64,000 nucleotides of DNA from Trichoplax sp. H2 (GCA_003344405.1 NOWV01000240.1:31614-95613), one strand, 5' to 3'. Numbered from the stretch's first letter, positions 1 to 14,271 are shown. The notes: a model not told the origin generated them from the letters alone. Translations and numbers: made by a program.

Positions 1-3000
1 ACGCCTTAGATTAATAACAATATAATGAAATGATGAAATTGATATAAAATAAGATTTAAAATCGATGAAACGATGACGTGTAAACAATACGTGATGAAGT
101 AGTAAAAATAGCTAATCCGAGCAGTACCTATTCAATAAAGTGAGTCTTGTTAATCACCTACGTTATATTTATGCTGATTTTTGTGCTACATATGACTAAA
201 GCCATATATATATATATATTGTGCATCTTGCAAAATAAAGCGGAAAGTAGGAAATGAGAAATTTGAGGTATTTCATAAATTTAAAGAGCAATAACACCAG
301 TAAGTGGTGAATGATTAAATAATAAAGTTAAAAACACCCATACCTTTAATGAATATTATAGACCATGCCAACTATACACACTATCATCTATTTATGCCAA
401 TTTAAGGCGTATGTAAATTATGCGATATTCTATATTGTAAAATAACATTTGACACTACATAAAGAAATAAGGACGATAATAATTGTAAATGGATGATAAA
501 GCTGATAATAAAGTTAAGCATTCTTCCAATCCTGTGTAACAGATTTCAATAAGCAGGTACCGTGTGTCTTATGTTATGGTGTTTTTGCCAACTAAAATGT
601 AGTTTACACTGTACAATATACATATTGCATGTATATTCTAGGTTATAAAGTAAATTATAGTACTGTGCAGGATCTAAGAACGATAATATGTGTGAATAGA
701 AAATGATAAAGTAGTGCATAAATCCAAACACAGTTCTTGAATGCTTTAAATCTTTTTATGATATTCATGCACGTACATGTATTTCATTTACGTGAACTTT
801 TAAAGTTTATAGATTCTATGTTTACGAGTATAAGGCCTCATTACGACATTAATCGTATTATATATGTCAAGTTAAACTAATGAATACTAAGGTAAGGTGG
901 ATTGACTAGTATTTATTACCCTATGAGATACCAGTATATTCCTATATACTGAATTCTGCAAGAGTAATCGAAGATAGATTTTATTTATATTTATATTGTA
1001 CATTAGCATAAAATCATGTTATGTTATATTTAATACGGATTAATACACCTTTGCTATATTCATTTCAAGTATTAACCCACTATTTCGAAATGAGAGGAAT
1101 AAACTATGGACATAGTATCAATTACAGTTCGGTGCTTTTTATTATAAGGCATGACATATTTTTAGATCTTTATAGAGTAACTATCATTATATTATCATAG
1201 ACATGAAGTTCACCCACATCATCGATTCGAAAAAGGAATGGAAACATTGCTGATTAGCGCAATTCATGAATAAAGGAGGTGATGAATACACTAATGGTAT
1301 AATAATTACTTGCACTGTGATGTAATGAGCAAGGAGCTATATTATAGCCATCAACTAAAAATAGAGGAGAAACTTGAGATTGTTTATTTATATGACGTCA
1401 GTTGAATAAAATATTCCTAACGCAGCCTTCTTAAACGATTACTGCATACCATGAGTAAATATCATGCTCCAATTTTTTGTCCAAGCACTACATGATACGA
1501 TTGTAATGAACATATTAGGAATGTAGCAAAAAGCTCCAAGACTAATTCTGTTCTCGCTTCAGATACTTTCTATATAACTTAATGAAATATATTGCTTCCC
1601 AAAGGCATTTAAGTCATTCTATTATTGGTACTACACTGCTAAAAATTCAAAATCGTTTAATTGGACATGTTTTGATCCCGCAACAAAGCTCATGTGACAT
1701 TTCCAAGATAATGGCAGATATAAATAGATTTGAGAATCGCAAATAATGTAGCATATAGTAGTTAATCAACATAATTATGATGCTTATTTGATACGTAGCT
1801 GCTAAAGCTATGAAGATGTTATCATAAAAAAGTTCTTGCTAAGAAAATGTCTAAGTTAGAAAAGGTTCAGCATAAGATATCCTAGCTAAGATATTCCTAT
1901 AATTTTTGACTTTAAAACTGAGTAGATATGGTCGTGAAAGTATCTTTATAAAACTCGTAAATACTAGACATGGAGATGATCCAGCATGCAATAATTAATT
2001 AAACATAATCTAGTAATAATTATAAAATATTCAGCACCCGAAAACTAGCTGGTATAACTGCAGTTATACAGAAGCTGTTATTTAGTGGATCCTAAAATCG
2101 CAGAGAATCTGATACTTAGTAATTAATTAAACCATAGTTATGACACTTACTAAAGATTTGGTATTAAAACTGTACAACCATAGCTACAGCTAACTCAATA
2201 TTAGCTAGCTGTAATCATAGAGAACTCTTGACATTATTAATAAATTTGTATGATAGCTGATTTAATCTAGTTTTAAACCCTTTAGGCTCAAGGCTATATA
2301 ACTGTACTACGCAAAAGCTCTTGTTGATGTTTATGATGGTTGATTGAATGCAATTTGCATACGCCTTAAGTATGCCAGTATACTAATGTATTGAAACTAC
2401 ACTTGAACTATCATTTGATCATTTGCAGATATAAAAACAAAAAGAAGCTCCTACTAAGGGAAACTACTATATGTTATTATATTTGATCATTGTGAATTAA
2501 TTGATAGTAAACTAATTTAATTTAATTTTAAAGTATGGAATATAACCCAAAAGTAAAATTATATCCTATCTTTACTTAATTTGTGTATGTTGGAAAATGA
2601 TAGAACAGAATCGAATAATTAACAGGTAGATCTAGATTTTATTCAAGTTCAGTCCATTATTACGATTCAATCCATTAGAACAACTAGATCTTTCATACTT
2701 TAATTGTTAATTGAGAATGTATCATTGCAGTGTTTAATAAGTTTATCAAGTCGATTAATTTAGAATCTATTTATTCCTTGTTGTAGCTTGATAAATTTGA
2801 TGATAAGAAATTATTATATTTGACTAATTTCTTTACAGGCATAGTCATAGCATAATAATGATTAATAAATGCGTGATGAATTATTTCTACTGGTAATATC
2901 AGCCTACTATCAATTGCACGTATAAAAAGTATTGGCAGGATGAAAACTCTGTCGTAATAGTGCATAATTTATATGAAATAATAGACTCTATCTTGTTTAC

Positions 3001-3221
3001 TTAAGTATTACTGAAAGCTTGTTATTGCTTAAAAGATTCACACGTATTCATAAATTCATACATATTGCTTGAATGATTATTATGTACAAACACAATTCAT
3101 CCTTTTTGGTGTATGGTATCATTGCACTCTCTGCATTTGCATTCAATTTATCGGAGACGCTAGATAATTGATAACGTATAATATCTTAGATATGCTACAA
3201 TACATATAATTTGACTGTCTT
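1..3221. other. Intergenic, no gene seen
   Basis: AT-rich sequence downstream of CE-1 and running to the window edge. No open frame longer than about 65 codons occurs, and none of the short frames has recognisable protein features or flanking splice sites that join into anything. It contains a short TA microsatellite around 205-220 and scattered A/T runs. I see no RNA gene or mobile element. Confidence 0.5.
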
Positions 3222-6200
3222 TCAAGCAACAGCTGTTTTAGATTTTTTTAATTTGATGATTAGAATAATGATAATTATAATTAACACTCCAATTATGCCA
3301 GCTAGTGCAAATGTACAAATCATAAAGATTGTTTTCATCATTTGAATATCACTACATGACTGTGCTTGAGTGGGATAGCTTGTATCGTGAGTGGTAGTTT
3401 GAGCTCGAGTTGGTATATCAGAAGTAGAAAGTGATGATTCGCTAAAATCTATTGGAAAAGGTGACATACTTCCGCTCCCAGTCACATCATCGTCGAAAGT
3501 AGAAGTGCTGTTTTCTATGAGGATTATAGGGGAAGAAAGATTACTTGATTGCGTTGTGGTAAAATTAGGGCTGTTCGTTGACAGATTACTTGGCTGAGTT
3601 ACAGTGGAACAAGGACTAGATGTTCCGATCTGAAGTGGAATGTTAATTTGCGGAATCAATGTATTCCAAAATTCCACTCTATCAGCAATGTAGAAACTGC
3701 GTATTTCAGAGTTCACAGTATTAATATAGCAATATAAACGGGTATCTGCTACATAGGGCTGCCAGTTGATAGTTGAAACTCTTGATATTGGAGATCTGTA
3801 ATTACAATCATTGGTCTTAGATATTTATCGAGCATTGCTAAATGGTAAAAATTAATATTAACACAGTGATTATTTAGGTAAAAATTTTCTGTGCTAGCTC
3901 AGACATCTAAAATCCACTATTAATTCTAAAGAAACATTAAATTGTCGTTATGGTAATTAGCCATCAGAATTTCTGATGACCTAGGTGAGACTACGAAGCT
4001 GTAACTTAAACTTATAGCGATAAAAACTATCAGTCAAGTAATACAATCATCCGACAAGATTCTACTAAATATACCGTTCGTCTATGTCATGAAATTTTAA
4101 AACAGAATTACTTTTTCCATCTACGAGACTGTTTTGTGTTCCTTAAGAAAAAATAGACAGAACTACTGGAGTGTTACATCAAGTTTGATCTATTTTTAGT
4201 AATTATATTTATACAAAAAATGTATCCGAATAAGGACTACCGTGGAAAAATATTAAATCAAGTCAGATCGGACAAATATGGTAGACTAGAGAAAAAACCT
4301 ATGTCCTAATAGTATTTCAGAAGCTAGGCGCAGACTTTCTTGTTAAGTATACCTAACTAATGGAACTTTGATTTTTAGCATGCTAATCTATGATTTGGGC
4401 CGTTTTTCCTATTTAAACGTTGTCCTCGATAGTTCGATACGATTAAAATAATCATTGATAAGTATTACTAGATGGAACTAGATTACTTGATATATGAAGT
4501 AGATTGCAATTCAGTAACTGATTTGAGTAAAAAGTCATAGCAAATCATGATGTGCTTAATATTAATTCGAGAACTCTTTTTTGCTGCAATCATAGCATGT
4601 CAAAAATTTTGTATATATTCAGGTCGGTACATGAAGTATTGTATAGCTATACTGCTAATATCCTTAAAATTAACTTCAGGATAGGCTTTGTGGAATAAAT
4701 GCCATTATAGAATTAAAGTTATGTCAGCTCTAGTTGTCGAACAGTATTCCATTACCTTGTTTTCTTCTGGAGTTTATGTAGCTATAAGAAATAGGTAGGG
4801 AAATTATGACGTGGTCTTTTCGACTATACAGCAAAGGTTTACCTAATTTTAATAGGGCGGGACGCATATTAACGAAATATAACAAAACTGGCTGATTTGG
4901 AAGTTACGTTACTGTATATGTTCTATGATTTTAGCTGCCTGATTACACGTACGATTGGCATGAATTGTATGTACTTATACCTATAAATTTAAATAGTTGT
5001 AAAGTACACTGTTATAAAACTCGAATTAATTTTTTCGAATATAGCAGCAACAAAAGATATTCAAAATTGTTTTTATATCATGGACTTTAAGTCACATTTA
5101 CGTTCGTTACGAGGTCGCTATATTTGTATCTGATGTCATCATTAAGTGATATACGATAGCTACAAACATAATTTTAAACTGGTCATGATTGTACCGTAAA
5201 TTTTGCATGCTGCATGGATAGTTTAAAGAAATGTAATGATATATTTCTAGTATCTGATCTGTAAAAGGATATTTAAGGATGATTTTGGCAGTCATTTAAA
5301 CTAGTAGTTAGAGAAGTTGTGCCCTTAAAGAAGGTCTGTGGTATAAATGCAGCAAAGCGCCATAATTTAATTTGGATATTTGCTTACTGAAGTTGATTTA
5401 CAGTATTTATCGTAACCAACATCATCAATTCATCAGATTATGTTTAAAGTTATTGTTATGGTGATGACTTGTAACTTTTCAACACATAAATTTAATCGGA
5501 TAAACTAAAATGATCAATAAGAAGCTTTAAAACCTTAAATACAAATGGAATTTACGATACCAAATCTGCCTGTAAAGACCACTTTATAATTTAAACTGTA
5601 TATTGAATCCAGTAATGTTATAGCAAATAGGCAGTATGCGTTTCTTTATTAGAAATTATGACTAGCCCAATTGCATACAAATGAAGTTATTGAATAGCCT
5701 TATTACATTAATGACTTACCTATCATAGATAAAACTTCCCCAAAGTGACATTAAATGCTTACTAATTCTTTCTTCATGTTCAGTATAATTTAATTTTAAG
5801 TTATTGGGTTTAAGTAATGGATAACCGAATACATAGGGAATTTCCATAGAATGAGCCACGCCATAATAGCTTGGAAAATAAGTATCACTTTCAGTTCGGT
5901 AAGCAAAAACGTACATATAAGTAGTAACATAACTAGAATAAAGATTCGCTGTTTCAACAATGGGTTTAGCATAGTAATAATCATTGTATAATTTCTCATA
6001 TTCAGCACGATTACTAAATAATGACGTTTTATTTGTCCAGTCTGTGTATTTATAGATCATGGCTGATAAAGTGACGTTATTGAAATTGGAAAATTGTGCG
6101 ACTATATTAGTTTTAAAAGCAGCTCTTGATAGCCCCTTGGTGATATTGGGTAAGGGGGCTAAATACTTGGAACCATCGTTCATATTGCTACCCAGCATAA

Positions 6201-7218
6201 TTTGAACCTTGTTAAATTGGCCTGAAGAAAGGAGTACCTTAGGATCGTCAGGGATAAATTGGCCGTCAATAACAGGCGTAAAAGCTTGAGGAAATTGAGA
6301 TAAAATAGCTTCTTGCTGTTGTGATATTGTACTGATTGATAGAGATTGTAAACATTCAATCGTTAAATTTAATGTATTACGGCTGCAATTAGTAGCGCTT
6401 GTAAATTGTTGAAAAATAATTTGAGCTTGATTTTTAGTCTTGATAGCGTGGGGTGAGAGTGGTGTACCACTTTGTAGAATGGCAGATGTAAATAATGATC
6501 CACTGCTTGGAATAACGGTGTGTAAACCTACTGAAATTGCTCCAGCTGAACTGCCAACAATCCCAATATCATTACTTCTACCACCAAATCGGACAATATT
6601 GTCCTTGATCCATGTTAAAGCTAATTGTTGATCACGTAAGGCGAGATTAGCTGGAATTTCACTATCAGTATTGCTATCTTGTCCTGAAGTTAAGAAGCCT
6701 AAAGCTCCTAACCTATAATTAACAGTAACAATCACCATCTCTTCTGTACTTGCTAAAGCAGAAGGATCCCACAGTGATCCACTACCGCAATTAAAATCGC
6801 CGTTATGAAACCATACCAAGACAGATTTATTGCCAGCTACATTAGGGATAGGAGTATAAATATTCAAGTACAAGCAGTCTTCACTGATAGGTTGGCTATT
6901 GAGGAGTTCCTTATTATAGTCTAGACAGTTCCATTTTGAGGAATATTGCGGGCACGATGATTTATAATATGTCGCATTGTATATGCCTTGCCAATTCTGT
7001 GTCCACGGCAAGGCTGGTTTAAATCTCAAATTATTGGTTGGTGGTTGAGCATAGCGAATGCCAAGGAATGAATGAATATCGCCATTTAAGATATGGCTGA
7101 CTTTGCCTTGTACTAGGCCATGATTTGTAACGACAAAAGAAGTCGTACTAGCAAGATTTGATTTATTCAAGACTAGTATCAAGAATAGGGTTAAGGCTAA
7201 ATTGTATCTATTCATCAT
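3222..7218 (-). CDS. CE-1: carboxylesterase/cholinesterase-family protein, type I membrane
   Basis: Two exons, 7218-5720 and 3795-3222, joined in phase 2 (GATAG then gtaagt; attacag acceptor), about 690 aa. Exon 1 holds a signal peptide (residues 1-23) and the alpha/beta-hydrolase core: FLGIRYAQPP near 51, EDCLYLNIYTP near 113, VNYRLGALGF near 166, nucleophile Ser224 in GSSAG, acid Asp348 in NMNDG, and His456 in GVAHSMEIPY. The triad is complete. The oxyanion loop reads HNGD instead of the family's HGGG, which may weaken catalysis. Exon 2 gives the closing helix (RVEFWNTLIP), a Ser/Thr-rich stalk, one hydrophobic helix rich in Ile and a short basic tail ending KTAVA. Expected location is the cell surface with the esterase domain outside. 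The intron is about 1.9 kb. The substrate cannot be told from sequence. Confidence 0.9.
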
Positions 7219-8504
7219 TGAGGAGAACTTTAAAATTTAAAAATCTATGGAAACAAATGTAGTTACTGTCTGCGAATATTGGCGACTGTGCTTTAAGATT
7301 TTTAAGATTTAAGTTTTTCTTGAACGGGCAAAAGGTTAAAAATTATAACTTGAAAATATTTTTGTTCAGTCCGATATTTTTTCTTGGATATGTCCTACCA
7401 ATCGCGATAACAGAATAAACAGAAGGCAAGACTTGTACAGTATAATAGAGATCAATCCCGATCATAAGGCCATCGAAATTAATAAAAATCAGTAATGTAA
7501 ATGGATTACAATTGGTTGTAGATTTTTACTGAGGGTAATTTATTCTGACTAGGGAAAAAGAAAATGATTTTTTTGGGGGGAATCTCAAAAAATGAATAGA
7601 TCAGAACATAAATTACCTTGTAGCTTCTGGCTTGACCTCTATATCAATTCTGAATAGCTAAATATCAGCGTTTCGAGTAAGGTATTAATAACAGAGGATT
7701 ACAATTGGACTAGTCATATAAGATTGGTCCCAAATAAATCATCGATCTTATAACCTGAAATTAATGATGAGACTAAAGGTAATATTTCCAACTTTATGCC
7801 CGGTTGCGTCAATTTTGTTGGTCAGCGCCTGCTATTTAGAATGGACAATAAATGTTTGTAGGCCGAAAGTACTGAAATTGAATTATTGGCAGTTATATAT
7901 AGTCTTCTACAGTTTAATGCTATTTGAAAGTCATCTACAGTTAAGCTTTTAGTAGAATAGAGAGACAAGGAGATGATAGCACCACTTTCAATTGGTTCCA
8001 TGGTAAATAATACGCGTATACAAAAGGTTTTTAAAGTTTTATCAATCTGCACTAAAATGATGGATGCCTTTTTTAAGAAAAGTTTTATTCCTTTGTTCTT
8101 TTATTACTTATACTCTAACTCTTTTAGATCTAAAACAAAAATAACCAGTTTCTAAAGGAAATTTAGTTGTCAATCTGATCTCTCAATAACATTCAATTCT
8201 TGGACGTTATTGTAAGAAGACGTTTCTCTATTCAATTTTATATCATGAATGTTATAATTACTTACTGTAGAAGAAGGCATGTTTCCTATTCACTTGCCTT
8301 AAGAAACCATATCAAGTAACATCAAATTACGTATAAATGAGTTTAGAATTATTTTACAAAGAATCAATCAATAAATTAATAAGATTAACGTCGTCATCCT
8401 TAACGAATAGCCTAATAATATTCTTAATGGAAGAAGTAAATGTTTACTTACTTTCTTATACTTTGAATACCAAAAATACCTACAAAATATTGACATAGAT
8501 AAAT

Positions 8505-8827
8505 AACAGACTATCAGCCACAATGATAGCGATATCTTTCTACTTTAAACTTGTCCGTAGGTATAGTTATCTTTAATAGAAGTTTAAGATATCATCGATG
8601 TATAATTTATGATCACCAATGTTGACTATAACTAAGTTTAAGGTTAATAACATGTGCTAAATGATTAACAGTCTATAAGCCACAATGATAGCGATATCTT
8701 TCTACTTTTGAGCTTGCTGGTAGGTATAGCTATCTTTAATGGAGGTTTCAGATATCCTTTATGTATAATTGATGATCACTAATGGTGGTTACAACTAAGT
8801 TTAAAGTTAATGACACGTGCTAAATGT
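8505..8827. repeat. Imperfect 162-base tandem duplication
   Basis: The block starting AACAGACTATCAGCCACAAT at 8505 is repeated from 8667 with scattered substitutions. Both copies contain CACAATGATAGCGATATCTT and end in GTGCTAAATG. It sits in intergenic DNA and codes for nothing visible. The divergence (roughly one base in eight by eye) says the duplication is not recent. Confidence 0.85.
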
Positions 8828-10074
8828 TGGATATAATTTTTAAATTTGATCATGGTGATGTGTCATGCTATCTATATTATTCTGCATTGGAAAATTTCTT
8901 CAGAATGATCTGGTTATAAGTTCAATGTCCAAAATATTGATATACGAGTCATGTAAAAATTATCAATGTTAAAGCTAGCTATACTCTGATATTAGATAAT
9001 GTATAAGAGTATATGCTGGATGCCCGTATACATCCTTAGTTGCATTGTATACTCTAATTCACATCTTGCATGGAGAATATTTTACTTTATGACATAATCT
9101 TTAATTCATCCATCCGCAGAATTTTCTTGACTGTTAACGTAAGTGAAGTACGTCTTCATCTTTGTCTACTTATATAATATGTGGAAATATAATTTTTTAT
9201 AAAAATTTCGAAACTATTTAATCATGATATTCTCTACTGAATATCTTTGATACGATCGTGGGCCAGAGAGTAAAATGTAGTCATAATTTCCAATATTATC
9301 ATTACTTTGAATATACTGCATAATTATTTATTTGCATCTATTTCGTAATAGCAGAGCTTTTTGTATGCTATAAAAAATAAATTAATTGAAGAATGATTGG
9401 TAACTAGTTAGCAATATCTATATTCTGCATACATAAACTCGCTGAGAAGCGTAGAAAAGTGAAGAAGTATTTTGGACTGGTACAAGATTACCTTGACAAT
9501 ATTAAATGTATTCCATTCTCTTTCAGTTATGAAATAATACTATGGAGAGATTGAATTAGAATGATCCATTTTTGCTTCAGTGGAGGAAAAACATCATGAA
9601 GGAAATATGAATCATCAACGAATCGATCGGCTATCATTATTGACGTTATATTATACGCGTATGGCGAGATTTTCAATAGTGAGAAAGCTGTGCAGTTGAA
9701 AAACTGCACAACCACTGGAAATACGACGTTAAGTAATAATGAATTTCTACTCAGTTTCTCGACTGATTTATATACAGTAAATCTTATAGATATTATTGAT
9801 ATCGCAATTAACGCTTGAGTCAGAGTTTAGCCAACATTTTACAGCATCTTTAGCAGGCTTTGCTTGAGTAAAAGTCCATTTTCTTGAGTTAGTGCATGAA
9901 CTACTAGAAAGAAACTTTGTAGTAGTCCCGGGATTAGAGTTTAGGCAACATTTTATCAGGACGGCTACCATGGGCTACTCAACTAAGAATTCTCTCTCAA
10001 AAAGCCGCACTATCAACATTTCTCTTCTATACACAATTCATCCCACCAAATCCTTGTGTATTTTTAGTATCATT

Positions 10075-10136
10075 AGTAGTGGGTAAAATTTTAAACTCAA
10101 GTTAAAACTGAAGTTTAAAATTTTACCTCTACTACT
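10075..10136. repeat. AT-rich inverted repeat (hairpin)
   Basis: A perfect 15-base inverted repeat, GTAAAATTTTAAACT (10083-10097) against AGTTTAAAATTTTAC (10112-10126), is extended by imperfect pairing of AGTAGTGG with CTCTACTACT. It lies about 330 bases upstream of the CHID1 start codon. It could be a small MITE remnant or a cruciform; function unknown. Confidence 0.7.
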
Positions 10137-10466
10137 GCTTGGAAGTGAAAATCTTTCTAGCACCATTTGCATTTTGAGGGAGAATTCTTAGTAGAGTAGT
10201 GATTGTACAACGCATACGTCTAGTAGAGCACAGGATATAGACTACACTAGTTCTCGACAGTACAGTAGTACTGTGAGCGAGGATCGCGTTCGATCGTCGT
10301 CGGACAGGACGAAACACTGGACGGTGGGTAGGCGACTACCTGACGGGTGGACGGAAGAGTGGACGCGTACATCAATTCATCAACCAACTCCAGGAGAGAG
10401 CGATTGGGAAGCCATCAACTGCCTTCGTCTAGCTTGATAGCAGTGGAGACATTCGATGCATTCATC

Positions 10467-13400
10467 ATGATATCGGTTAAATACCTTTTAATTACTGCTG
10501 GGTTGATTATGCTACTGAGATCATACTCTTCCTGGTTTAATTATGGCGTTACGCAGATCAATGGCAAAACTTCCAGTCAGGTCTGTTCTGAAGATCGTCT
10601 CGATAGGATGTAGGATGTAGTACATGCTTTGGTGGATTAGCTAATGGAGGATAGTAACACCGACCGATTATAATTAGTATAAATTGAAATCGGAGTCGAT
10701 ACCGTTAAGCTAGCCATCGTTGATTACTACACTATATGCATTAATACTAGTATCTATCATTAGCAAATGAGTAAATCGATTTATCAATCAATCAATCGCT
10801 GCTAACGTAATCGAGATCTAGCCATAATTGTGCATGATCCTATGTCTTAAATGCAGTTAATCGTATCCATTATAACTAAATATTAACACTGGATACTCCT
10901 TGCTTGAATGATTCTCAGGGTGTGACCAATAAAAACGTCTTGGATCGAAAACTTGTCACCACCAAGACAAAATCTCAAGATATCATAAGAGAACATGGCC
11001 AATATCATGGTGATACACAAAAGAAATCCAATTCTGGTCTTTTCATCTTGGGCTATGTTACTCCTGTAAGTTCACTGTTTACAATGTCTTAAAGTAGATC
11101 AGATTACTGGAGATTATACTGTCATGATTTCAGCAATCACAGTAGTCTGCGTGTATCAAGGATAGCAATACTTTACAGTAAAACTGTGTGATGTAGGAAT
11201 AGTCGATTTAATCTAATGAAGGAATTGTCGATTGTGTTAGTGTAAGGAAACGGCACACTTGTGCTATTCGTACTATGTGCCTGAATTTTGAGTTGCTCCA
11301 TAGCAAACTTAAGAGCTAATACCTATCTATGCATATGTAGTATTATATAATAACAATGCATAAATAAAATTAATAAATTAATGAGTACAAGTCAATAATG
11401 AATCAGTCTACTTGCATTAATATACGCGTATGCTATAAAAGTAACTCTTTTATAATAACATAACTAATCCATTCTTATACTCGTACATATATTAATAATA
11501 TATATATGCTTATATGCTAATAGTGGAATAACCATGGCTACGATGTGGCTAAAATATTCAATGGCAAGATCGCTGTTATATCACCCGTTTGGTTACAGAT
11601 CAAGCGCAAGTAAGTAAAATTCATTTTGTAGTTTACCACAATAGTCGGCTTACTTGCACTCAGTTAAGGCTTTCTATCTATTACTTCATATTATGCACGT
11701 GGGTGCACATTTGGTTAATGTCACTAAATTATTTCAACTGTCAATTACATATATTGTAAAATACGTACCTATCTACCTATATTAAAAGGAAAAGTTATAT
11801 TTGCATAGACATGTTGAAAGCGCACCTTAAGAAATAAGTGTACCGGTGTCTCGTTAGACATCAGCAACTAAATAGCCACAGTATGCATACTGCAATATAC
11901 TGTATAAACCCTAGATACGTATATATTTAGGGTTAACTAAAGAAGATATACGTACTATTGATAAACGACAATAAAGTACACTACCTATCAACTATAGACA
12001 AATAATTAACGGTCCGATGTAGCTACCACGGAAAGTAAGACGTAATTTGAATACAACTTTATTCGTTGTGTGCAATTACATCACCGTTGTTAATAGCATA
12101 GGCTGCACGTATGTATAATTCTAGTATTATTGATTAGTCTTAAACTTATGACATTCTCATAAAATTTGCTATTTTTTTTAATTGAAAGAGGAAATGGTGC
12201 GTTCTATATGACCGGTGATCATGACATTGATAAAGGATGGATAGCAGATGTCACACAAAATTCAACGACACAGATATGTAAGTAAAATTGGCTGGTAGTC
12301 AAATTACTATAACATAGTGCCCATATTTATAGTACTGGCGAAACAGGCAAAAATATATTGCCGTCATTACTGTGGTGGACTAGGGTACATTCATAGGGCT
12401 TAAGTGGGTAGTAGTCCATTTTAAAGTAGACATGTTAGCAATTATTAGCAGCATAGCTAATTTCTTTTAGGTACTGTATCCATTTAAAGATTCGTAAATA
12501 TTGTGTTTGCTAGTTCCTAGGATTCTTTTTGATGGATGGACTGTACAACAATATTCTAACCTCTTTAAAGACGAAAAAGCAATGAAAAAACTTGGAAAAT
12601 ATATGGCAACGTTTTTAAAGGTAACTTTTAGAATTAGTTGGAGTACCAACACCGAACGTATAGTGTTGTACACCTTGTCGTATTAGTTTTGCGATGGTAC
12701 TGATGGTAGTATACAGCGTGTTTACCAAGTCTCTACATACTTTACTGAAAATATATGTTTATATTATTGCTATGTGTTGCAGCAGTTTTTGCACGCTGAT
12801 ATAAAGTACTGTATTTGTACGTCAGTTTAAGTCACATTTATTTCATTTTTATTTATATAAAGACAGTTGTAATACACTGTACTATCACTTATTTAAATTT
12901 TTATACAGAAAAATCAATTCTCCGGAGGCGTTATTGAAATATGGAGTCAACTCGGTGGTTACTTTAAAAAGTAAAATTTGAAATTATTATCCATTCTAGT
13001 TCATCAAGAATTATACTCATATCCTTGTAACAACTATACCTAATGTGAATCTATGGTGTTCAATTTAGCGATTTACTAGATTTGACGATATATCTAGCAA
13101 ATACTTTCCATGCTGAAAATTTAAAAATCGTTTTGGTTATTCCTCCGCCTATCTACAAAAAGTTTGCTGTAGATAAATGGAATTATGACTAAAAATTTAA
13201 TAAAATTTTTCATGGAATAATATTAACCATCATTATCTTATGTACCAATTCAAGTGATCTTGATGGCACTTTTCGGAAAAGTGATTTTGAAGTATTAGCA
13301 CCGTATGTCGATTATTTTAGTCTGATGACGTACGATTATTCTTCTCCTCAAAGGTAGGATAACGTTTATTACTGTATCTATAGAGGAATGCTTCATGAAA

Positions 13401-14271
13401 ATATTGAAGGATTGTTTTACTTTAGATCAGTAATAAACCGGAACCCAATGATTTCAACTGTTCTTAAGCTTTCTATCAACTTCTATTTCAATTAGTCCCG
13501 GACCAAATTCACCAATTGCTTGGGTAAGAAAATGTATCAAACTATTGGTGCCAGATGAGGGGCCATCTAGATCGAAAATATTAACTGGACTAAACTTTTA
13601 TGGCAATGATTATTCTACAACTGGAGGTGGACGTAAGTATTTGATACTATAAGTTGTTTGCATTATTTCCTTAAGCTTACCATGTGTACGATTTCTAAAG
13701 CCATCATAATGTATACGTTAATATTTCGCTCATATTTAATCAAATTTCCTCTTGCGATATATTTCCATAGCCATCATAGGTCCAGGGTAAGTTAAACTGA
13801 AATCAACGACGACCCTGTTGTCATCACTCGTATATACGTATGTACTGTAATATTGAACTACATGATGCTACTATCATCCTATGGTAGGTATATTGACATT
13901 TTAACTAAGAATAAGCCTAAAATAAAATGGAATTCAAAAATTGCTGAACATATAATAGAGTACAAGAAGCAGTAAGTAAATATATTTAACCAAGAAATAA
14001 TATATAGCTGTTAAGTTGGGCTAGGAAATAACGAGTTAACTTATTTTTCATGTTGTAGCGGTGTCTCTCATTCCGTCTATTACCCATCGCTAAAGGTCGG
14101 TTTTTGCAATACCATAAATTGAGTTATACAAGAATTAAATAGCGAATAAACTATCTCACTTTACACTTTTAGTCAATACAAGCTCGCGTGGATCTTGCTA
14201 AGAAATTAGGAACTGGTATTTCAATTTGGGAATTGGGCCAAGGATTAGATTTTTTCTACGATTTGTTGTAA
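10467..14271 (+). CDS. CHID1: Chitinase domain-containing protein 1 (CHID1/SI-CLP orthologue)
   Basis: Thirteen exons: 10467-10580, 10919-11065, 11524-11609, 12189-12277, 12514-12620, 12909-12970, 13069-13161, 13255-13353, 13496-13632, 13771-13786, 13888-13971, 14059-14095, 14173-14271. They join in frame to about 389 aa, close to the 393 aa of human CHID1. A signal peptide ([16 protein letters not shown]) precedes LDRKLV and the GH18 barrel: [71 protein letters not shown] and the C-terminal [16 protein letters not shown]. In vertebrates this is a secreted or lysosomal lectin-like protein binding saccharides and stabilin-1. The GH18 catalytic DxxDxDxE is replaced by SGGVIEIW, so hydrolysis is unlikely. 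It lies opposite to and within the esterase array. The donor of exon 7 (AA then gtttgc) is weak and the least sure junction. Confidence 0.95.

Larger units (their letters stand above)
7219..10466. other. Divergent intergenic interval between CE-1 and CHID1
   Basis: This lies between the 5' ends of CE-1 (minus) and CHID1 (plus), so it must hold both promoters. It carries a 162-base tandem duplication (8505-8827) and an AT-rich hairpin (10075-10136), listed separately. The last 250 bases before CHID1 are clearly richer in G+C and CpG than the surroundings, as expected for a promoter or 5' UTR. A 67-codon minus frame at 9768-9971 has six Cys but no supporting context. Nothing else is recognisable. 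Confidence 0.45.

Noticed and set aside
9768-9971. 67-codon Cys-containing minus frame upstream of CHID1
   Set aside because: Two weakly similar Cys-W/C-L-N-S segments looked like a small secreted peptide, but there is no signal peptide, no promoter cue and no recognisable family.
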